A DNA stretch of 15,560 nucleotides from NCBI GenBank assembly GCA_902773195.1, contig CACYDL010000069.1, forward strand, positions 1 to 15,560, written 5' to 3'. Origin of the DNA: an uncultured Lachnospiraceae bacterium (GTDB taxonomy: Bacteria > Bacillota_A > Clostridia > Lachnospirales > Lachnospiraceae). Each line of letters begins with the position of its first letter. Positions within the stretch are counted from its first letter, which is position 1. Both the position numbers and the translations under genes were made by a program. Shown here in pieces: positions 13,041 through 15,560 of this stretch. The notes under the pieces are model-generated. The model was not told the origin of the DNA. It did not search any database and saw only the letters and a program-made list of their open reading frames with translations.

Positions 13041-14426
13041 ATGGCGATGAAATCATTGACGATCAGAAATATCGCCGCTTCCTGCGGCGGAATCTATCAC
13101 GGCCCGGAGGCGCTTCTGGACCGCGAGGTGACCTCCGTCACCACCGACAGCAGAAACGCCGGACCGGGATGTCTCTTTGTCGCGATCAAAGGCGCCCGTG
13201 TCGACGGACACGACTTTATCGACGCCGTGATGGAAAAGGGCGCCCTGGCCGCCCTGACGGAGAGGGAGCCCGGGGAGGGGGATTCCCGGCCGTGTATCGT
13301 GGTCGGTTCGACGGCCGCCGCGATTCAGGAAATCGCCGGATTCTACCGGAGAGCCCTCGGCCTTCCGGTGGTCGGCGTCACCGGCTCCGTCGGAAAGACC
13401 AGCACCAAGGAAGTGATCGCGTCGGTGCTGGCCCGGAAATACCGGGTTCTCAAGACGGCGGGCAATTTCAACAACAATCTGGGTCTTCCCCTGACGATTT
13501 TCCGTCTCACGGAGGAGGACGAGATCGCGGTTCTCGAGATGGGCATCAGCCATTTCGGGGAAATGACGGACCTGGCGAAGACCGCGGAACCGGATACCAT
13601 GGTGATCACCAATATAGGGACCTGCCATCTGGAGTTTCTCGGAGACCGCAGCGGCGTGTTCCGCGCGAAGACGGAGTGCTTCGACTACATGAAGAAGGAC
13701 GGTCTCGTCATTCTCTGCGGCGAAGACGACAAGCTGGCGGAGGTGGAGGAGGTCCACGGGCGGAGTCCTGTCTTCTACGGAATGGATTCCCGTTTCCGGG
13801 TCTACGCCGACCGGGTGAAGCCGCTCGGGCTGAAGGGAACGAGATGCACGATTCACGTCGACGACGACGCCTTCGACGTGACGATCCCGATACCCGGCGG
13901 GCACATGGTGCTCAACGCCCTGGCGGGTGCGGCGGTGGGAAGCCTCTACGGGCTGAGCGCGGAGGAGATCCGCGAGGGGCTGGAGAGCCTCGAGACGCTC
14001 CCCGGCAGATTCCACGTCATCCGGAGAGGATCCCTCTACGTGATCGACGACTGTTACAACGCGAATCCCATGTCCATGAAGGCGTCCCTCGGAATTCTGG
14101 GTGACACGCCCGGCCGCAGGACCGCGATCCTGGGCGATATGGGAGAACTGGGCGCGGATGAGAGAGCCCTTCACCGCGAGGTCGGAGACTATGCCGGGAC
14201 GCTGCGCGTCGACAGATGGATCATCGTCGGGGAGCTGGCCGGTGAGATCGAGGCCGGCATCCGGGCGAAGACTTCCGACGCGGAGATCGTCCGAAGGAGA
14301 ACCGTCGACGAGCTCCTGCCGGACCTCCGCCGTCTCGTGGGAGACGAAGGAACCGTTCTGGTAAAAGCGTCTCATTTTATGGGATTTTCGAGAATCGTCG
14401 ACGAACTGGCCGGACAGAAGGACTGA
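13041..14426 (+). CDS. murF: UDP-N-acetylmuramoyl-tripeptide--D-alanyl-D-alanine ligase MurF
   Basis: This 461-residue Mur ligase adds D-Ala-D-Ala to the UDP-MurNAc-tripeptide, the last cytoplasmic step of the pentapeptide precursor. The N-terminal UDP-binding domain includes SVTTDSRNAGPGCLFVAIKG. The ATP site is GVTGSVGKTST at 112-122. The central domain has LKTAGNFNNNLGLPLTIF and LEMGISHFGEM, both MurF hallmarks. The C-terminal domain has VIDDCYNANPMSMKASL and ILGDMGELG. I chose ATG 13041 because GGAG (13028-13031) is nine bases upstream. ATG 13047 is spaced too far. It is co-transcribed with ddl, whose product is its substrate, an arrangement common in Firmicutes. No terminator with a T-run is seen after it. 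Confidence 0.97.
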   Translation: MAMKSLTIRNIAASCGGIYHGPEALLDREVTSVTTDSRNAGPGCLFVAIKGARVDGHDFIDAVMEKGALAALTEREPGEGDSRPCIVVGSTAAAIQEIAGFYRRALGLPVVGVTGSVGKTSTKEVIASVLARKYRVLKTAGNFNNNLGLPLTIFRLTEEDEIAVLEMGISHFGEMTDLAKTAEPDTMVITNIGTCHLEFLGDRSGVFRAKTECFDYMKKDGLVILCGEDDKLAEVEEVHGRSPVFYGMDSRFRVYADRVKPLGLKGTRCTIHVDDDAFDVTIPIPGGHMVLNALAGAAVGSLYGLSAEEIREGLESLETLPGRFHVIRRGSLYVIDDCYNANPMSMKASLGILGDTPGRRTAILGDMGELGADERALHREVGDYAGTLRVDRWIIVGELAGEIEAGIRAKTSDAEIVRRRTVDELLPDLRRLVGDEGTVLVKASHFMGFSRIVDELAGQKD

Positions 14427-14534
14427 GGGAGAACACCCTCGGGAGCAAGAGAGCGGATCTTCCGGCAGCCGTTTAGGACCATCCCGCGGGCGGAGCGGGG
14501 AGAATACCCGCGTCAGCGGAGAAACGGAGAGAAT

Positions 14535-15218
14535 ATGAGAAACAGACTTCGTCTTTTGATGATATCGGCGGTGCTCACACTGACGCTTGTGCTGACCGGC
14601 GCGTCCGGCTGGGCGGATATCCTCCTTCCCACAGTCTCCGTCGGGGGAACCACGCTGACGGCCGGAGCCAGCGACAGCCCGACGCTGGTCAGGCTGAGCA
14701 AAAAAAGCAAGAAGAAGAAGAAAAACAAGAACAAAAATAAGAATAAGAACAATGACAGCCAGACCGGCGTCCAGACCGGCAGCCAGAGTGCCGGCTCCGG
14801 CAGCGGCTCTTTGAACGGAAGCCAGAGCGCGTCTCTGGCGGCCGCGGATGCGGCCGGTTCCGAAGCCGGCCTGACCGTCGACGAGGACGGCTTCTATACC
14901 ACGAAGGACGAGGTCGCCCTGTATATCCATCTGTACGGGAAGCTCCCCGGCAACTATATCAGCAAGCGGGAGGCGGAGGACCTGGGCTGGAATGCCTCCA
15001 GAGGAAATCTCTGGGACGTCGCTCCGGGCAAGAGCATAGGAGGAAGCCGCTTCGGCAACTATGAAGGCCTGCTGCCGGAGGCCCGGAACAGAAAGTACAC
15101 CGAGTGCGACATCGACTATGACGGCGGATACAGGAACTCAAAGCGGATTATCTTCTCAAACGACGGCCTGATCTTTTACACCGAGGATCACTACAGGACG
15201 TTTGAGCAGCTCTACTGA
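14535..15218 (+). CDS. Exported barnase-family guanyl-preferring ribonuclease with polybasic linker
   Basis: This is a 227-residue protein. Residues 1-27 form a signal peptide with a cleavage site near GWA-D. A Lys/Asn tract follows (56-73), then a Ser/Gly/Gln-rich linker to ~110. The last ~105 residues match barnase closely: LYGKLPGNYISKREAEDLGW, GNLWDVAPGKSIGG and IFSNDGLIFYTEDHYRTF. The barnase active-site residues are all present: K144 (barnase K27), E190 (E73, general base), R200 (R83), R204 (R87) and H219 (H102, general acid). The guanine-loop Arg (R59 in barnase) is Y176 here. The enzyme cleaves single-stranded RNA, preferring 3' of G, outside the cell or after delivery. GGAGAG (14526-14531) lies close before ATG. 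The barstar gene starts 35 bases downstream and protects the cytoplasm. The 14427-14534 gap has GC-rich dyads but no clear promoter or terminator. Confidence 0.93.
   Translation: MRNRLRLLMISAVLTLTLVLTGASGWADILLPTVSVGGTTLTAGASDSPTLVRLSKKSKKKKKNKNKNKNKNNDSQTGVQTGSQSAGSGSGSLNGSQSASLAAADAAGSEAGLTVDEDGFYTTKDEVALYIHLYGKLPGNYISKREAEDLGWNASRGNLWDVAPGKSIGGSRFGNYEGLLPEARNRKYTECDIDYDGGYRNSKRIIFSNDGLIFYTEDHYRTFEQLY
14700..14753 (+). repeat. Lys/Asn low-complexity tract
   Basis: A purine-rich run of AAA/AAG/AAC/AAT codons encodes KKSKKKKKNKNKNKNKNN inside the RNase gene. Its A-richness contrasts with the GC-rich surroundings and could promote slippage. Confidence 0.75.
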
Positions 15219-15253
15219 GAGCGTGCTTTCGGGATCGATACGGAGGAACTGCC

Positions 15254-15560
15254 ATGAGAAAAATTATTCTTGATTTTAATCATCTCACATCAGGAGAGGA
15301 GATCCAGAGCTATCTCGCCCGCGAGCTGGATTTTCCGGACTACTACGGTATGAATCTCGACGCTCTCTACGACTGCCTGACCGATATCGGCGAGTATACC
15401 TGTATCGGAATCTTTCTTCCCGGCGATTCCGGGGACGAGTCCGGCCGCTACCTTGACAGGGTTGTCCGGGTGTTTCTGGACGCGGAGAGCGAGAACCGCC
15501 GCCTGGGCGTGATCGTGGCCGGCAGGACGACGGAAGAGGACGGGTACGAAGAAGAGGACG
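15254..15560 (+). CDS. Barstar-family ribonuclease inhibitor, 3' end outside the window
   Basis: The frame from ATG 15254 stays open for 102 codons to the window edge. The N-terminal half matches barstar: ELDFPDYYGMNLDALYDCLTD, with D36 and D40 equivalent to barstar D35 and D39, the two acids that plug the barnase active site. T43 matches T42. The barstar W38 position is Tyr39, W44 is Ile45, and E76 is Asp76 in VFLDAESE. The hydrophobic strand LGVIVAG near the end corresponds to barstar's last strand. The protein then continues with an acidic tail (TTEEDGYEEED) beyond barstar's 89-residue end. Barstar is cytoplasmic and inhibits the RNase before export. GGAGGA (15242-15247) precedes ATG by six bases, and the gene is co-transcribed with the RNase gene. 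Confidence 0.9.
   Translation, partial: MRKIILDFNHLTSGEEIQSYLARELDFPDYYGMNLDALYDCLTDIGEYTCIGIFLPGDSGDESGRYLDRVVRVFLDAESENRRLGVIVAGRTTEEDGYEEED

Noticed and set aside
13053..14930. Very long minus-strand open frame across murF and the RNase gene
   Set aside because: It lies antisense to two well-identified proteins, is Arg/His/Asp-rich without recognisable motifs, and results from GC-rich codon use on the opposite strand.

Overview
The window looks like chromosomal DNA from a GC-rich member of the Clostridia, most likely Lachnospiraceae or a relative. This is inferred from strong AGGAGG-type ribosome binding sites, an FMN riboswitch in front of an ECF-type riboflavin transporter (RibU), a ddl-murF pair, a stand-alone barnase/barstar pair and a paired MoxR-type ATPase/VWA protein. 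No mobile element, CRISPR array, tRNA or rRNA was seen. All genes except one hydrolase are on the + strand, and the high GC content creates several long antisense shadow frames.

Layout. (1) 2-3506: a three-gene run holding an unrecognised, ankyrin-like protein cut by the window edge, a VWA-domain protein of the DUF2201/COG3864 type, and a MoxR-like AAA+ ATPase. The last two overlap by ATGA. (2) 3513-5754: a promoter with a structured leader, then two COG0523 (CobW-like) P-loop GTPases. The first carries CxCC and a very large His-rich metal-binding insert. The second lacks CxCC and ends in a domain resembling the C-terminus of YcgQ/TIGR03943. (3) 5925-8646: a metal-efflux operon with its own promoter and a three-half-site operator, a CzrA/SmtB-like ArsR repressor, a free-standing HMA metallochaperone with a DCxxC motif, and a P1B-2 Zn/Cd/Pb ATPase without its own HMA domain. 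(4) 8692-9612, minus strand: an alpha/beta hydrolase of the monoacylglycerol-lipase type. (5) 9708-10732: promoter, FMN riboswitch, intrinsic terminator, three tandem hairpins, then ribU. (6) 10794-11706: mscL with a C-terminal zinc ribbon, followed by a small sigma-70-like protein that lacks the DNA-melting aromatics and region 4. (7) 11825-14426: terminator, extended -10 promoter, then ddl and murF, which make D-Ala-D-Ala and attach it to the peptidoglycan precursor. (8) 14535 to the window end: an exported barnase-family RNase with a polybasic linker and its barstar inhibitor, which is still open at the edge.

How the genes fit together. Regions 2 and 3 form a metal (probably zinc) homeostasis block. 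Metal-trafficking GTPases, usually associated with zinc shortage, sit directly beside a repressor-controlled zinc/cadmium exporter used in excess. The features least explained by known systems are the GTPase/YcgQ-type fusion, the degenerate sigma-like protein, the VWA protein with HTILH in place of HExxH, and the matched substitutions at the predicted barnase/barstar interface.
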